Below, in pieces: positions 25,931 through 35,090 of a DNA stretch of 64,000 nt. Below the pieces are notes generated by a model. The model was not told where the DNA came from. It ran no database searches and worked only from the letters and a program-made list of their open reading frames with translations. A program made the position numbers and the translations under genes. The DNA is from JAGWBF01 sp965116325. GTDB taxonomy: Bacteria; Chloroflexota; Dehalococcoidia; Lucifugimonadales; JAGWBF01. The first letter of the stretch is position 1, and every line of letters starts with the position of its first letter. The stretch lies in contig OZ220675.1 in the NCBI GenBank assembly GCA_965116325.1, positions 310,001 through 374,000 on the forward strand, written 5' to 3'.

Positions 25931-26367
25931 CAGGACTGGACGATCTCTTCGAAGGAGGGTTCCGGCATTCCCTTCTGCCAGGAGACGTCCCGCAGCTCCA
26001 GGCGGTTCCCGCTGGGGTCCAAAAAGTAGAGCTCTCTGCCCGGGAAGTGTCCGCCTTCCCGGTAGTGGAGCTCCACCACGGGCACCTTTTCCTGGTCGAA
26101 CAGCTTGCATGCCTCGTAGAGGTTTTCGGGGCTGACGTTGAAGGAGTAGTGCACTCCATCGTCTCTATCGGCGATGTCATCAACGGGCGTCTTTCGCTCG
26201 CACAGGAGGATGTTGGTGTCGCCAAATCCGAAGCAGGTCATGTTGGACCTGCCCAGTTGGCCGCGGTTCTCCAGGCCCAGAATGTCGCCGTAGAACTTCA
26301 CCGACTCTTCCATGTCATTGACGGGTATGGCCCAGTGGGTGATCCCTTCGATAGCTACCTTGCCCAT
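25930..26367 (-). CDS. VOC-family (glyoxalase/extradiol dioxygenase fold) protein, 145 aa
   Basis: Two beta-alpha-beta-beta-beta modules: EGITHWAIPVNDMEESVKFY at the start, a histidine in DGVHYSFNV and the terminal metal glutamate in LYFLDPSGNRLELRD. The three likely metal ligands (H, H, E) are kept, so an active metal enzyme is plausible, for example a ring-cleaving dioxygenase, isomerase or lyase. It is translationally coupled to the flavin hydroxylase downstream, consistent with consecutive hydroxylation and cleavage of one substrate. The HpaI aldolase follows in the same direction. Confidence 0.87.
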   Translation of the reverse strand: MGKVAIEGITHWAIPVNDMEESVKFYGDILGLENRGQLGRSNMTCFGFGDTNILLCERKTPVDDIADRDDGVHYSFNVSPENLYEACKLFDQEKVPVVELHYREGGHFPGRELYFLDPSGNRLELRDVSWQKGMPEPSFEEIVQS

Positions 26368-26568
26368 AGCCTACCTCCTGGCCCTTCCTCTTCTAGTCAG
26401 ATTACCCGCATTCTACCATGCAGGCGGCAGCTGCGGGAGCACGCTTGCCGCGCCCTAGCCCTTGAGTAAACCTGGGATGCCAACTAGAATCCTACCGGAG
26501 CTTTCCGGCCCGTCGCTCTGAGGTTTGCCTCGAGGGATGCTCCAGTACCGTCAGGAAGGTCAACAAGC

Positions 26569-27492
26569 ATGCAGTACGGCGTGAATATTCCCCAGTTGTT
26601 TTCCACCGACCGGTTCGACGCAGATATGCTCAGGCGCTATCTCGCCATGGTCGAGGACAAGGGTTTCCACAGCGCATGGGTGATGGAGCGCGTGGTGGGC
26701 ACTCCCCCAGCCCTCGACCCGCTGGTGCTGCTGTCCTACGCGGCAGCCAACTCATCGAAGATCACCCTGGGCTCCAACATCATCATTTCGGTGCTCAGGA
26801 ATCCGGTGATACTGGCCAAGAGCCTCTCCAGCATCGACCATTTGTCTGATGGCAGACTGATCGTTGGCTTGGCCTTCGGGGGATTCACCCAGGAGCCTTA
26901 CTATCCCGCCTTCGGAGTAACTGCCGGATCGGCCGGCAGCCGCTTCGAAGAGGGTGTTCAGATCATGAAGAAACTGTGGACCGAGGAGCGGACTACCTTC
27001 CAGGGCCGGTTCTGGCAACTGGACGACATGGAGGTAACCCCAAAGCCTCTGCAGAAGCCCCACCCGCCCATCTGGTTCGGCGCCCACTCGCCCTCCGCCC
27101 TTAGGAGAGCAGTCCGCATGGGAGACGGCTGGACGGGCTCATCGATCCTGTCCACCAGCCGGTTTGCCGAGGAGCTGGAGCTGCTGAAGGGATACCTGGA
27201 TAGCGATGGACGGGACCCCGCCGGATTCAAGATCTCCAAGCGCGTGTACATGGCCGTTGACAACGACAAGGACAAGGCGGGGGGCCATCTGCGGGACTAC
27301 TTCGGCAAGATGTATGGCAACCCGGACCTGGGCCTGGAGGCGGGGACCTACGGCAGTCCTGGAGAGTGCGTCGAGGACTTGGCGGAGCTGGCGCACATGG
27401 GGTTGGACGAGATCATCCTGGATGTCGTCTACGACGAGATGGAACAGGCCCAGAGGCTGGCTGAAGAGGTAGTGCCTAACCTACCAGCTTAG
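26569..27492 (+). CDS. Luciferase-like (LLM class) flavin/F420-dependent oxidoreductase, 307 aa
   Basis: A single TIM-barrel domain: YGVNIPQL, KGFHSAWVMERV, ITLGSNIIISVLRNPVILAK and SSIDHLSDGRLIVGLAFGG, followed by TPKPLQKPHPPIWFGA. This arrangement is the F420/FMN-dependent alkanal-monooxygenase-like branch, often annotated TIGR03619-type. The substrate is unknown. GGAAGG precedes the ATG. It is transcribed divergently from the VOC/hydroxylase/aldolase genes and converges with another VOC gene. Confidence 0.87.
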   Translation: MQYGVNIPQLFSTDRFDADMLRRYLAMVEDKGFHSAWVMERVVGTPPALDPLVLLSYAAANSSKITLGSNIIISVLRNPVILAKSLSSIDHLSDGRLIVGLAFGGFTQEPYYPAFGVTAGSAGSRFEEGVQIMKKLWTEERTTFQGRFWQLDDMEVTPKPLQKPHPPIWFGAHSPSALRRAVRMGDGWTGSSILSTSRFAEELELLKGYLDSDGRDPAGFKISKRVYMAVDNDKDKAGGHLRDYFGKMYGNPDLGLEAGTYGSPGECVEDLAELAHMGLDEIILDVVYDEMEQAQRLAEEVVPNLPA

Positions 27493-27561
27493 CGAAGAAC
27501 AAACCTGCATGGCGGGCGCCCCCACGAACGACAATGACAACGCTAGTCATTTCACTCGCTT

Positions 27562-27996
27562 CTAGAGTGAAATGCCCTCCCAGCCCGATTCGGACATGTC
27601 TATGATGACGCCGTCAGGCCCGCGGAACTTCACCTCGGCATAGTTGGGACCCGACCCCGTGGCAGTATTGTGGCCGAAGAGGCCGCCGGTCCCGGGCTCG
27701 GCGATGCGGGTGAGCCTCTCACCCCCGGCCTCCTCCACCCGCTCGGCGTAACCCGCCATGTCTTCAACATAGAAGCCGAAGTGATGAATTCCGCTGAAGT
27801 TGGGGCCGTGAGCGCCTACGTCGGGGTCGTCGTCGGTCTTAAAGTTGAGGATGGCCATGTTGATGACCCCATCGCTGAGGAAGACCTGGCCCTTGGAGTC
27901 CCGTTTCAGCTCTTCCATACCAAAGACAGCCTTGTAGAAGTCGGCAACTTTTCCGGGATTCTCGGTTGTCAGCGCAATGTGTCGCAGCTTGCCCAT
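27562..27996 (-). CDS. VOC-family protein, 144 aa
   Basis: A second VOC protein: LRHIALTTENPGKVADFY, the NFKTDDDPD strand, GIHHFGFYVEDM with the second-module histidine, and PDGVIIDMSESG at the end, where the usual ELxE glutamate is replaced by an IDMSE pattern. The ORF is open to 28053, but GGAGGA precedes the ATG at 27996, which also gives a normal family N-terminus. Its activity is unknown. It lies just downstream of msrA on the same strand, with 90 bases between. Confidence 0.85.
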   Translation of the reverse strand: MGKLRHIALTTENPGKVADFYKAVFGMEELKRDSKGQVFLSDGVINMAILNFKTDDDPDVGAHGPNFSGIHHFGFYVEDMAGYAERVEEAGGERLTRIAEPGTGGLFGHNTATGSGPNYAEVKFRGPDGVIIDMSESGWEGISL

Positions 27997-28086
27997 CTCA
28001 TTCCTCCACGCAGTGATGGTCCTTTTAGCCAACGGTAAGACCTGCCGGAACACTCTGTCAAGGTGTGGCGGATCGGTAGGAACAAG

Positions 28087-28653
28087 CTAACGGTCAGAGG
28101 CCTTCAACAGCCCCGCGTGCTTCTCGCGGAGCTTCTTGACCTTGGGGTCGATGACGAAGCGGCAGTACATCTGGTCGGGATTGCTCCGGTAGAAGGACTG
28201 GTGGTACCCCTCGGCATCGTAGAAGGTCCCCAGAGGAGCTATCTCCGTAACGATGGGGCTGGCCCACACCCTTTCATCGTCCAGCCGCTGAACAGTCTGC
28301 CTGGCTATGCGCTCCTGCTCTTCGTCATGGTAGTAGATGGCTGAACGGTACTGCGTGCCGGTGTCCGCTCCCTGGCGGTTTAGGGTCGTAGGGTCATGGT
28401 AGGCAAAGAACAGCTCCAGGACGGTCTCGTAAGACAGCACCGTCGGGTTGTAGTGCACCTGCACCGCCTCGGCGTGGCCGGTCATCCCTGTACAGACCGC
28501 GCGGTAATCTGGGTTTTCGGTCCGCCCGCCGGTGTAGCCGGAAACGACCTTATGCACCCCTTCTACCATGTCGAAGACCGCCTCCACACACCAGAAGCAG
28601 CCTCCGGCAAGGGTAGCGGTCTGTAGGTTGGAATTCACTTCGTTCACCCCCAC
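28087..28653 (-). CDS. msrA: Peptide-methionine (S)-S-oxide reductase, 188 aa
   Basis: The catalytic GCFWC motif is at residues 18-22, with C19 as the nucleophile. GYTGGRTENPDYRAVCTG and HAEAVQVHYNP follow, as does the late FYRSNPDQMYC region. It reduces methionine-S-sulfoxide and complements msrB at 21415. Three in-frame GTGs (28653, 28647, 28638) compete as start and no ribosome site decides between them; the longest is given. Confidence 0.94.
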   Translation of the reverse strand: MGVNEVNSNLQTATLAGGCFWCVEAVFDMVEGVHKVVSGYTGGRTENPDYRAVCTGMTGHAEAVQVHYNPTVLSYETVLELFFAYHDPTTLNRQGADTGTQYRSAIYYHDEEQERIARQTVQRLDDERVWASPIVTEIAPLGTFYDAEGYHQSFYRSNPDQMYCRFVIDPKVKKLREKHAGLLKASDR

Positions 28654-28678
28654 GGTGATATTCGAGGAAGAGCCCTTT

Positions 28679-29437
28679 CTATCCCCGCCCGATAAAAGGC
28701 ATCTTGGTCGCCATTACAGTCAGGAATTGCACGTTGGCATCCAGGGGCAGGCTGGCCATGTACAGAATGGCATTGGCTACATGATCCGGGTCCATGGTCG
28801 GTTCCACCTCTATGGAGCCGTTAGGCTGGAGGATGCCTCTCTTCATATTGGCCGCAATTGCCGTGTCCGCGTTCCCTATGTCGATCTGGCCGCAGGCGAT
28901 GTCGTACTTACGGCCGTCCAAGGATGTGGACTTGGTGAGGCCGGTGATGGCGTGCTTGGTGGCGGTGTAGGGCGCCGAGTTGGGCCTCGGGGTGTGGGCG
29001 GCTATGGACCCGTTGTTGATTATGCGCCCGCCCATGGGCGTCTGGGACTTCATGATCTTGAAGGCTTCCTGGGTGCAGAGAAAGGACCCGGTCAAGTTGA
29101 TATTGACCACATTGGTCCATTGTTCGTAGGTCATATCTTCCAGCAGGGTTGGCGGTGGACCAACTCCGGCGTTGTTGAACAGCAGGTCAAGTCTTCCGAA
29201 GCTGGCCATCACTGCTTCGAACAGGTCCCTAACCGATGCCAGGTCACCTACGTCGGTGGGCACTACGAGAGCTTTGGAACGGTGAGGCCCAGCTTCCACT
29301 GCGGTAGCTTCGAGGAGTTCGGTCCGCCGTCCGGCAAGGGCAACGCAGTAACCATCACGAAGCAATGCCTGGGAAGCAGACTTGCCGATGCCGGTCCCCG
29401 CTCCCGTAACGATGGCTACTCTTGGCGGACTTTCCAT
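28679..29437 (-). CDS. SDR-family oxidoreductase, 252 aa
   Basis: A classical SDR: the cofactor motif TGAGTGIG, the structural NNAG, a catalytic serine in INNGSIAAH and the YTATK active-site pair. It lacks a basic residue typical of strict NADPH preference at the end of strand 2, where AGRRTE gives mixed signals. It is co-directional with a second SDR 12 bases upstream. The two probably act in one catabolic pathway on hydroxyl/keto substrates, but the substrate is unknown. Confidence 0.9.
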   Translation of the reverse strand: MESPPRVAIVTGAGTGIGKSASQALLRDGYCVALAGRRTELLEATAVEAGPHRSKALVVPTDVGDLASVRDLFEAVMASFGRLDLLFNNAGVGPPPTLLEDMTYEQWTNVVNINLTGSFLCTQEAFKIMKSQTPMGGRIINNGSIAAHTPRPNSAPYTATKHAITGLTKSTSLDGRKYDIACGQIDIGNADTAIAANMKRGILQPNGSIEVEPTMDPDHVANAILYMASLPLDANVQFLTVMATKMPFIGRG

Positions 29438-29449
29438 CGAGGCTGCCCC

Positions 29450-30280
29450 CTAACTCCCAGGGGTCCCGTATTGCTGTTGGGAGAGGGTGCTATACGTCAC
29501 CGGCGACAGGGAAAGCAGCCCGCCATCCACCGGCAGCACCACGCCAGATACCCAGCGGGCATCGTCGCTGGCCAGGTACAGCGCTCCTGCGGCGATATCC
29601 CAGGCCGTTCCCTCGGTGCCCAGGGGAGATGCCGAGCGGCGTATTTCTCGCAACTCATCATCCATCCTAGGGGCCACCATCGGGGTATAGACCAAGCCCG
29701 GGGCGATGCAGTTGACCCGGATGTTGTCCTTTCCATGGTCTGCCGCCATGGACATAGTTAGTCCGATCACAGCGGCCTTTGAGGTGGTGTAGGGTGTGCT
29801 GCTATGGGCCCTGAGACCGGCAATGGAGGAGATGTTGATGATGGAGCCTCCACCGCTCTCGATCATGCGCGGAATAGCGTAGCGGCTGGTCAGGACTATG
29901 CTCTTGACGTTCACCGTCATGACATGGTCCCAGTCCCCTTCGCTGACCTCCACCACGCTCCCGCGCCGGGAGATCCCCACGTTGTTGTCCAGGACATCCA
30001 GGCGTCCGTACCGCTGCACGGCAGCTTCGACCATGCGATGGCAGTCCTCGGCGTGGGTGACATCAGCTTCGAAGACCGATGCTTCGCCGCCCTCCCCTCG
30101 GATCATGGTCAGTGTTTCTTCGGCACGTTCCCTGACCTGGTCAACGACCAGCACCTTGGCTCCCTCGCGGGCAAACAGGACGGAGGCAGCTTTGCCATTG
30201 CCGATACCCGGCCCGCTGGAGCCGGCGCCCGTAACAATGGCGACCTTGCCCGCCAGCCTGCCTTCATTCGCATTTACCAA
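29450..30280 (-). CDS. SDR-family oxidoreductase, 276 aa
   Basis: A classical SDR with an expanded glycine loop (TGAGSSGPGIGNGKA), a DNNVG in place of NNAG, catalytic serine in INISSIAG and YTTSK. The extra residues in the glycine loop resemble the glucose/ribitol-dehydrogenase subgroup. The TTG start at 30280 follows AGGGG. It lies 12 bases upstream of a second SDR and 58 bases downstream of a ThDP-domain gene, all on one strand. Confidence 0.9.
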   Translation of the reverse strand: MVNANEGRLAGKVAIVTGAGSSGPGIGNGKAASVLFAREGAKVLVVDQVRERAEETLTMIRGEGGEASVFEADVTHAEDCHRMVEAAVQRYGRLDVLDNNVGISRRGSVVEVSEGDWDHVMTVNVKSIVLTSRYAIPRMIESGGGSIINISSIAGLRAHSSTPYTTSKAAVIGLTMSMAADHGKDNIRVNCIAPGLVYTPMVAPRMDDELREIRRSASPLGTEGTAWDIAAGALYLASDDARWVSGVVLPVDGGLLSLSPVTYSTLSQQQYGTPGS

Positions 30281-30338
30281 CGTGTTCCCCTGGTCATCGA
30301 GATGTGTGGAACTTCAGGTGTTCTACCGGGGCGTCTGT

Positions 30339-30923
30339 TTAAGAACCGAATTCGCTCATCAGGTCTGAAACTGCCTCGTTGAGGCTGCGCCCAGCACCGC
30401 TGCGGGTGGCGATGCGCTCCTCCGCTAGCCGGATGTTGGGAACGGTCTTGATACTGACCAGCACAGGCCCGGGCTGCTCGAATATTTGTGCCGCCTGGGT
30501 GGAGAACTCTTCCAGGTCGTCGAACTCATAGCTGCTGGCGTATCCTGCTTCCTTAGCCAAGCCGGCGTAGCTGGTCACACCATTGCCGGGCACCGGCTGC
30601 CCGCCCGTGGTGCCGTAGATGCCGTTGTCCATCACGAAGTGGTACATGTTCTTCGGGGCCTTGTTGGCGATGGTGACCAAGGTCCCCATGTTCATGATGA
30701 GGCTGCCGTCGCCATCGAATACGATGACCTTGGTGTCGGGCTGGCTCAGGCACACGCCAAGGGCAAAGGAAGAGGTCTTCCCCATAGCGCCGCTTATGGC
30801 GATATCCCGCTTGATATTGTTGGACACTTCCTTCCAGCCGACCGTGGCCCTCATGGTGGGCACGATTACGGCATCACCCCGGAATTTCTCTATGACGCCC
30901 ATCAGATCGACCTGATTGATCAT
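30339..30923 (-). CDS. ThDP-binding PP-domain subunit, sulfopyruvate/phosphonopyruvate decarboxylase beta-like, 194 aa (no adjacent alpha)
   Basis: Contains only the cofactor-diphosphate half of a ThDP enzyme: the motif VFDGDGSLIMNMGTLVT with a downstream MDNGIYGTTGG, the same layout as ComE, the beta subunit of sulfopyruvate decarboxylase. The catalytic glutamate of such enzymes lies in a separate alpha subunit, and none is next to this gene. The nearest alpha is at 36550. AGGAGGAAG places the start at 30923, although the frame is open to 31049. It probably heads the operon with the two SDRs. Confidence 0.86.
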   Translation of the reverse strand: MINQVDLMGVIEKFRGDAVIVPTMRATVGWKEVSNNIKRDIAISGAMGKTSSFALGVCLSQPDTKVIVFDGDGSLIMNMGTLVTIANKAPKNMYHFVMDNGIYGTTGGQPVPGNGVTSYAGLAKEAGYASSYEFDDLEEFSTQAAQIFEQPGPVLVSIKTVPNIRLAEERIATRSGAGRSLNEAVSDLMSEFGS

Positions 30924-31051
30924 CTGCAACTTCCTCCTGTGTGACCTGGGTTTGAACGCCCCTACTTTACCACAGGAAGGCCCGCATGGGTTGAAGCTGT
31001 TATGTCGCGGGGCCGAAATAGTGATATTATCTGACGGCGTAGGAGGCATAC

Positions 31052-31882
31052 GTGCGACTGCAAGATCGGGTAGCCATCATCACGGGCGCTGGGCGCGGCA
31101 TCGGCAGGGCTATCGCCTTGGCCTATGCCCATGAAGGGGCCAGGCTGACCCTCGCCGCCCGGAGCCTCGACGAGCTGGCGGAGACGGAGCGTCAGGTCAG
31201 GGATCTGGGCGCTGACACACTGGTTATAGCCACGGACATCTCCGATGCGTCCCAGGTGGAATCGATGGTCAAGGGTACCTTGGAACGATACGGAGCCGTG
31301 GATATCTTGGTGAACAACGCCGGCGTCCTGGGCCCCATTGGCCCGCTCCATGAGTGCGAGATTTCAGACTGGGTCCAGCCCATCCATGTGAACCTGATCG
31401 GCACCTACCTGTGCTGCAGGGCCGTCCTGCCGACGATGCTAAGCCAGGACCGGGGTAGCATCGTCAGCCTGTCTGGAGGGGGAGTGGGCACCTTTGGCAC
31501 AGCCCACATGTCTGCCTACCAGGCGTCCAAATCGGCCCTGGTCACCCTGACGGAAACCCTGGCGATGGAACTGGAAGGCACAAAGGTCAGAGTCAACGTT
31601 ATGTCGCCCGGCGGGGTGCACACCAAAATGATGGAGGCGATCCAGGAGTCAACCCTGAGCGTGGGCAACACCTGGTGGTACGAACGCTCCAAGGCTGTAA
31701 ACGAGGGCGGCGGCACTCCCATCGAACGGGTGGGAGAGCTGGCAGTGTTCCTAGCCAGCGATGAGTCCGACAGCTTGAACGGCCGGTTCCTGGCCGCTAG
31801 GGACGATTTCTGGAACCTGTCGCCCCGGATTCCTGAGATAATGGCCTCCGATGCTTACAAGCTGAGGCGTATAGAACTGTAG
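31052..31882 (+). CDS. SDR-family oxidoreductase, 276 aa
   Basis: A classical SDR: TGAGRGIG, NNAG, a catalytic serine in SLSGGGVG and YQASK. The unusually long substrate loop (TLSVGNTWWYERS) and tail suggest a bulky substrate. AGGAGG stands before the GTG start. It is 46 bases upstream of a benzoylformate-decarboxylase-like gene and divergent from the beta-like ThDP subunit, so this locus pairs oxidoreductases with ThDP enzymes in both directions. Confidence 0.9.
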   Translation: MRLQDRVAIITGAGRGIGRAIALAYAHEGARLTLAARSLDELAETERQVRDLGADTLVIATDISDASQVESMVKGTLERYGAVDILVNNAGVLGPIGPLHECEISDWVQPIHVNLIGTYLCCRAVLPTMLSQDRGSIVSLSGGGVGTFGTAHMSAYQASKSALVTLTETLAMELEGTKVRVNVMSPGGVHTKMMEAIQESTLSVGNTWWYERSKAVNEGGGTPIERVGELAVFLASDESDSLNGRFLAARDDFWNLSPRIPEIMASDAYKLRRIEL

Positions 31883-31928
31883 CTGCTCGGGGCGCCAGCC
31901 CCAAACAACATCGACGAATGGAAATGCA

Positions 31929-33599
31929 ATGCCTGAAATGATGACCGGAAAGAGAGCTATCCTGGAGATGCTCAAGGCCGAGGGTGTCGACTACATATTC
32001 GGCAACCCCGGCACCAGCGAAGGCCCCCTGATCGATATGCTGGGGGACTATCCCGAATTCAAGTACATCCTGACCCTTCAGGAAGCCGTCGCAATGGGCA
32101 TGGGTGAGGCATATGCTCGGGCCAAGGGAAGGGCATCCTTTGTGAGCCTCCACGTGGACAACGGCCTCGCCAACGGAATCACCCTCATCCTGGACGCTTA
32201 CCGCACAGGGACCCCCATGGTCGTATCGTCGTGCAACTACGATGCGCGCAAGGTGGCAGAGGGGCTGACCGACCTGGCCGCCATGGTGCGTCCCGTGACC
32301 AAGTGGGCTGTCGAGCTGTCCCTGACGGAGCAGATACCCAGCGTCATGCGCAGGGCCTTCAACGAGGCCAACAGCCATCCGAAGGGCCCGGTTTACGTGG
32401 GCTTCACGTCGAACGCTCTGGAAGCCTCCGCCGATATGAACATCATTCCTTCAGGCAAGGTCCACGATGCCTACGGCCCCAATCTAGACGGCATCGAAGA
32501 AGCTGCATCCCTCCTACTGGAAGCACGCAACCCGCTGATGATCGTCGGCGACCGGGTCTCCGACGATGGAGCTAACAACTACGCGGTGGAGCTTGCAGAG
32601 CTGTTGGGCCTGCCGGTACGCCAGTCCCGGGGCGCGGAAGTTTCCTTCCCCACCAAGCATCCCCAGTACATGGGCAGCCACTCCCTCCGGGTCGCCGCCC
32701 ACCGGGAGCTCCTGGAGGATGTGGACCTTGTCCTCACAGTAGGCATGGACACCTTCGAGGAGCTGTTCTACTGGGGGGATGTGGTGCTTCAGCCCACAAC
32801 CAAGCTCATCCATATCGATCCCGTACCCGGCAGCGTAGGCAGGTCCGAGCCCACCGACGTGGGAATATTATCCCACTGCGTTCTCGGCCTGCAGGAGCTG
32901 ATCCGGTCGCTCAAAGGGCGAATGAACTCCCAGCACGAGGAGACCATCCGAGCCAGAAAGGCGGCGGTGGTCCAGGAAGCTGCTGCGAACCGGCGCGCCT
33001 TCGAGGATTCAGTCGCTGGCAAGTGGAACAGCACCCCCATGAACCCGGCCCGCATGATGTACGAGGTTGCCAACGCCCTCCCGACCAATGCCATGGTGGT
33101 GGACGATTCCATCAGCCACAGGGCTGCCATGAGGCACTACTTCCAGGGGGCCGGAAGAGGAGACATCCTGGGTGTCAGGGGCGGCTCCATCGGCGGAGGC
33201 ATCGGCGCCACCATGGGCCTACAGTGCGCCAACCCCGACCGTCCTGTGTTCGGGGTTATCGGCGACGGCAGCGCCATGATGGCCATCCAGGGGCTCTGGA
33301 CAGCGGCCAACGACAACATTCCCTGCGTGTTCGTCATCTGCAACAACGGGATGTACCGCATCCTGAAGACCAACTACAACGTGTACCAGAAGGACATCCT
33401 GAACGAGGACGAACCCGCGGGCAGCAACCTGCTGTACTCGGAGTTTCCCACACCCTTCGACCTGGCCGCCACGGCCAGGAGCATGGGAGTCCACGGAGAG
33501 CGGATAACCCACCCCGGTGAGATAGCGCCTGCCGTAAGGCGCGCTGTAGCGTCAGGCAAGCCGGCACTGCTGGACATCGTCATCGACGGGTCCATGTAG
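31929..33599 (+). CDS. ThDP-dependent enzyme, benzoylformate-decarboxylase-like, 556 aa
   Basis: A complete three-domain ThDP enzyme. The N-terminal GNPGTSEGPL loop is the signature of the benzoylformate decarboxylase/MdlC branch, E52 (LQEAVAMG) is the cofactor-activating glutamate, and VIGDGSAMMAIQG with the following ICNNGMYRI is the metal/diphosphate site. The expected reaction is non-oxidative decarboxylation of an aromatic or branched 2-oxo acid. No strong ribosome site precedes the ATG at 31929. It is probably co-transcribed with the SDR upstream, which could reduce or oxidise the aldehyde or alcohol product. Confidence 0.9.
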   Translation: MPEMMTGKRAILEMLKAEGVDYIFGNPGTSEGPLIDMLGDYPEFKYILTLQEAVAMGMGEAYARAKGRASFVSLHVDNGLANGITLILDAYRTGTPMVVSSCNYDARKVAEGLTDLAAMVRPVTKWAVELSLTEQIPSVMRRAFNEANSHPKGPVYVGFTSNALEASADMNIIPSGKVHDAYGPNLDGIEEAASLLLEARNPLMIVGDRVSDDGANNYAVELAELLGLPVRQSRGAEVSFPTKHPQYMGSHSLRVAAHRELLEDVDLVLTVGMDTFEELFYWGDVVLQPTTKLIHIDPVPGSVGRSEPTDVGILSHCVLGLQELIRSLKGRMNSQHEETIRARKAAVVQEAAANRRAFEDSVAGKWNSTPMNPARMMYEVANALPTNAMVVDDSISHRAAMRHYFQGAGRGDILGVRGGSIGGGIGATMGLQCANPDRPVFGVIGDGSAMMAIQGLWTAANDNIPCVFVICNNGMYRILKTNYNVYQKDILNEDEPAGSNLLYSEFPTPFDLAATARSMGVHGERITHPGEIAPAVRRAVASGKPALLDIVIDGSM

Positions 33600-33719
33600 C
33601 GTCAGGTTCCCGGGATTTCCATCGCCGTTCCATACTACCCGGCCCTAGAACACCAAATTCTAGGGGCTGGACGTTTCTCCACCTGAACGTACCTGGATGT
33701 CAACCTATGTAGGACTGAT

Positions 33720-34436
33720 CTAGGCTAGCGGTTGGCGCACACGGACGAGGTAGATGAGAGCCAGTTTTAGAGGGAATAGCAACAGCAATACAATGCTATG
33801 CAGCAGAAACAATGGGAAAGTCAGCAGAGGCAGGTACAACAGCCCTCCCAGTACCACTACCACAGCGACGGCAAACCCGCGAAAATAGAGGCCACGCACG
33901 TCGAAGTTTGCCAGCAACCAAGCCGCAAGAAGGCTTCCGGCCAGTCGCCAGAGCCATTCGAAGTAGAAGGGCAGGGATTCCGCAACATCAGGGAGGGTCA
34001 CTCCTCCTACAATGAACACGAGAAAGTAGGCATGCATAAGGCTGGCCCTGGAAGCTTGGCGAGCGAACCAGAGCAGCGGCGGCAACGACAGCAAGGCACC
34101 GAGGGTAAACACGTCGAAGAGTTGCGAAAGGGAGTCGCCATAGCCCGCGAAGGCAGCGCTTAAATACAACAAGGCCGATATACCCGTGAGCACGAGGGTA
34201 AAGCTCCAGACAAGGCGTAGTAGAGAAGATTCCGTATTTCGCAGACGCGGGTAGAGAACGGCCAACACGACGGCCGCTGTCAAGCTCCCTGCTCCGTTGG
34301 CAAAGAGAGACAGCTCATGTGTGTCTGGGTTGCCGTAAGTAGACAGGTCGTAGGCGTATATAGCTAGACGGTAGCCTATCTGCGCGACAAACGGAATGCC
34401 CACGAACAGCACCAAGGGCCAACGGTACTTCCGCAA
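33720..34436 (-). CDS. Polytopic membrane protein of unknown function, 238 aa
   Basis: About seven hydrophobic segments are visible, for example LVLFVGIPFVAQIGYRL, SLTAAVVLAVLYPRL, VWSFTLVLTGISALLYL and a long Leu/Val-rich C-terminal pair. There are no motifs that point to a transporter or enzyme. A TTG start follows AGAGGTG at a good distance. Composition is AT-richer than the ThDP genes on either side, as for the lipoprotein-LRR gene next to it, so 33.7-35.9 kb looks like an accessory insert. Confidence 0.7.
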   Translation of the reverse strand: MRKYRWPLVLFVGIPFVAQIGYRLAIYAYDLSTYGNPDTHELSLFANGAGSLTAAVVLAVLYPRLRNTESSLLRLVWSFTLVLTGISALLYLSAAFAGYGDSLSQLFDVFTLGALLSLPPLLWFARQASRASLMHAYFLVFIVGGVTLPDVAESLPFYFEWLWRLAGSLLAAWLLANFDVRGLYFRGFAVAVVVVLGGLLYLPLLTFPLFLLHSIVLLLLFPLKLALIYLVRVRQPLA

Positions 34437-34574
34437 GTGGTCACACCTCTAAGTAGTCCAGGCTATTGATGAACGCCCGAGGGAATGCAACCAGTCAACC
34501 GGTTGTCAGAGAGCGACATCACCTGCACACACCCGTTGCAAACTTAACCTTCACCGTTCTTGCTAGGCTCATTC

Positions 34575-35090
34575 TCACCCGCAGTAGGGCAGCTCTAGAC
34601 GGTCCAGCTCGTGGTTGGGAACATCCCTCAGCGCCGACGGAATACAGCCGGTATGGCTATTCCCCGACAGCTTGAGGGACTGCAGGTTGGGTAGCAAGCC
34701 CAGCTCCCCCGGTATTTCTCCGGTCAGTTGGTTTTGGTGGAGCCATAGGGTCTCCAGTTTGTTCAGATTCCACAGCGAGACAGGTACCTTGCCGGTGAGT
34801 TGATTGTCCGCGAGCCGCAGTTCCATCAAGGCTCTTAGCCGGCTTAGCTCGGCTGGGATGGTCCCCGTAAGCCTACGGTTGGTCAGGTCCAGGATCGTGA
34901 CCCGCTTCCCCAGCGAGCTATCGGGCGTCCGAATGGCCTCGATGGTCACCCCGTCCCAGCGAGTCATGGGCGTGTGGAGGCTCCAGTTTAGATCCCCGGT
35001 GCCCTGCAAGCTGTCCTTCAGTTCCAAAGGTTTAGGCAGTCTTGCATGAGTTCGGTGTTGTCGGTATGCTCGGGCCCCGCAGGGTCGCAC
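34575..35090 (-). pseudogene. Leucine-rich-repeat fragment, the C-terminal part of a frameshifted lipoprotein gene
   Basis: After an LRR N-cap (LNWSLHTPMTRWDGVTIEA) there are about four plant-type 24-residue repeats with the LTGxIPxEL pattern (LTGTIPAELSRLRAL, LTGKVPVSLWNLNKL, LTGEIPGELGLLPNL) and a short cap ending in LPYCG. The frame has no credible start of its own. Read one base back, the end of the upstream lipoprotein (DCLNLW) joins ELKDSLQGTG seamlessly. A single missing base near 35020, in the TTTGGAA stretch, would explain the split. The repeats probably mediated protein or glycan binding at the cell surface. Confidence 0.7.

Noticed and set aside
28568..29761. 397-codon plus-strand frame opposite the SDR genes
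   Set aside because: It is antisense across two genes that both carry full SDR motifs.
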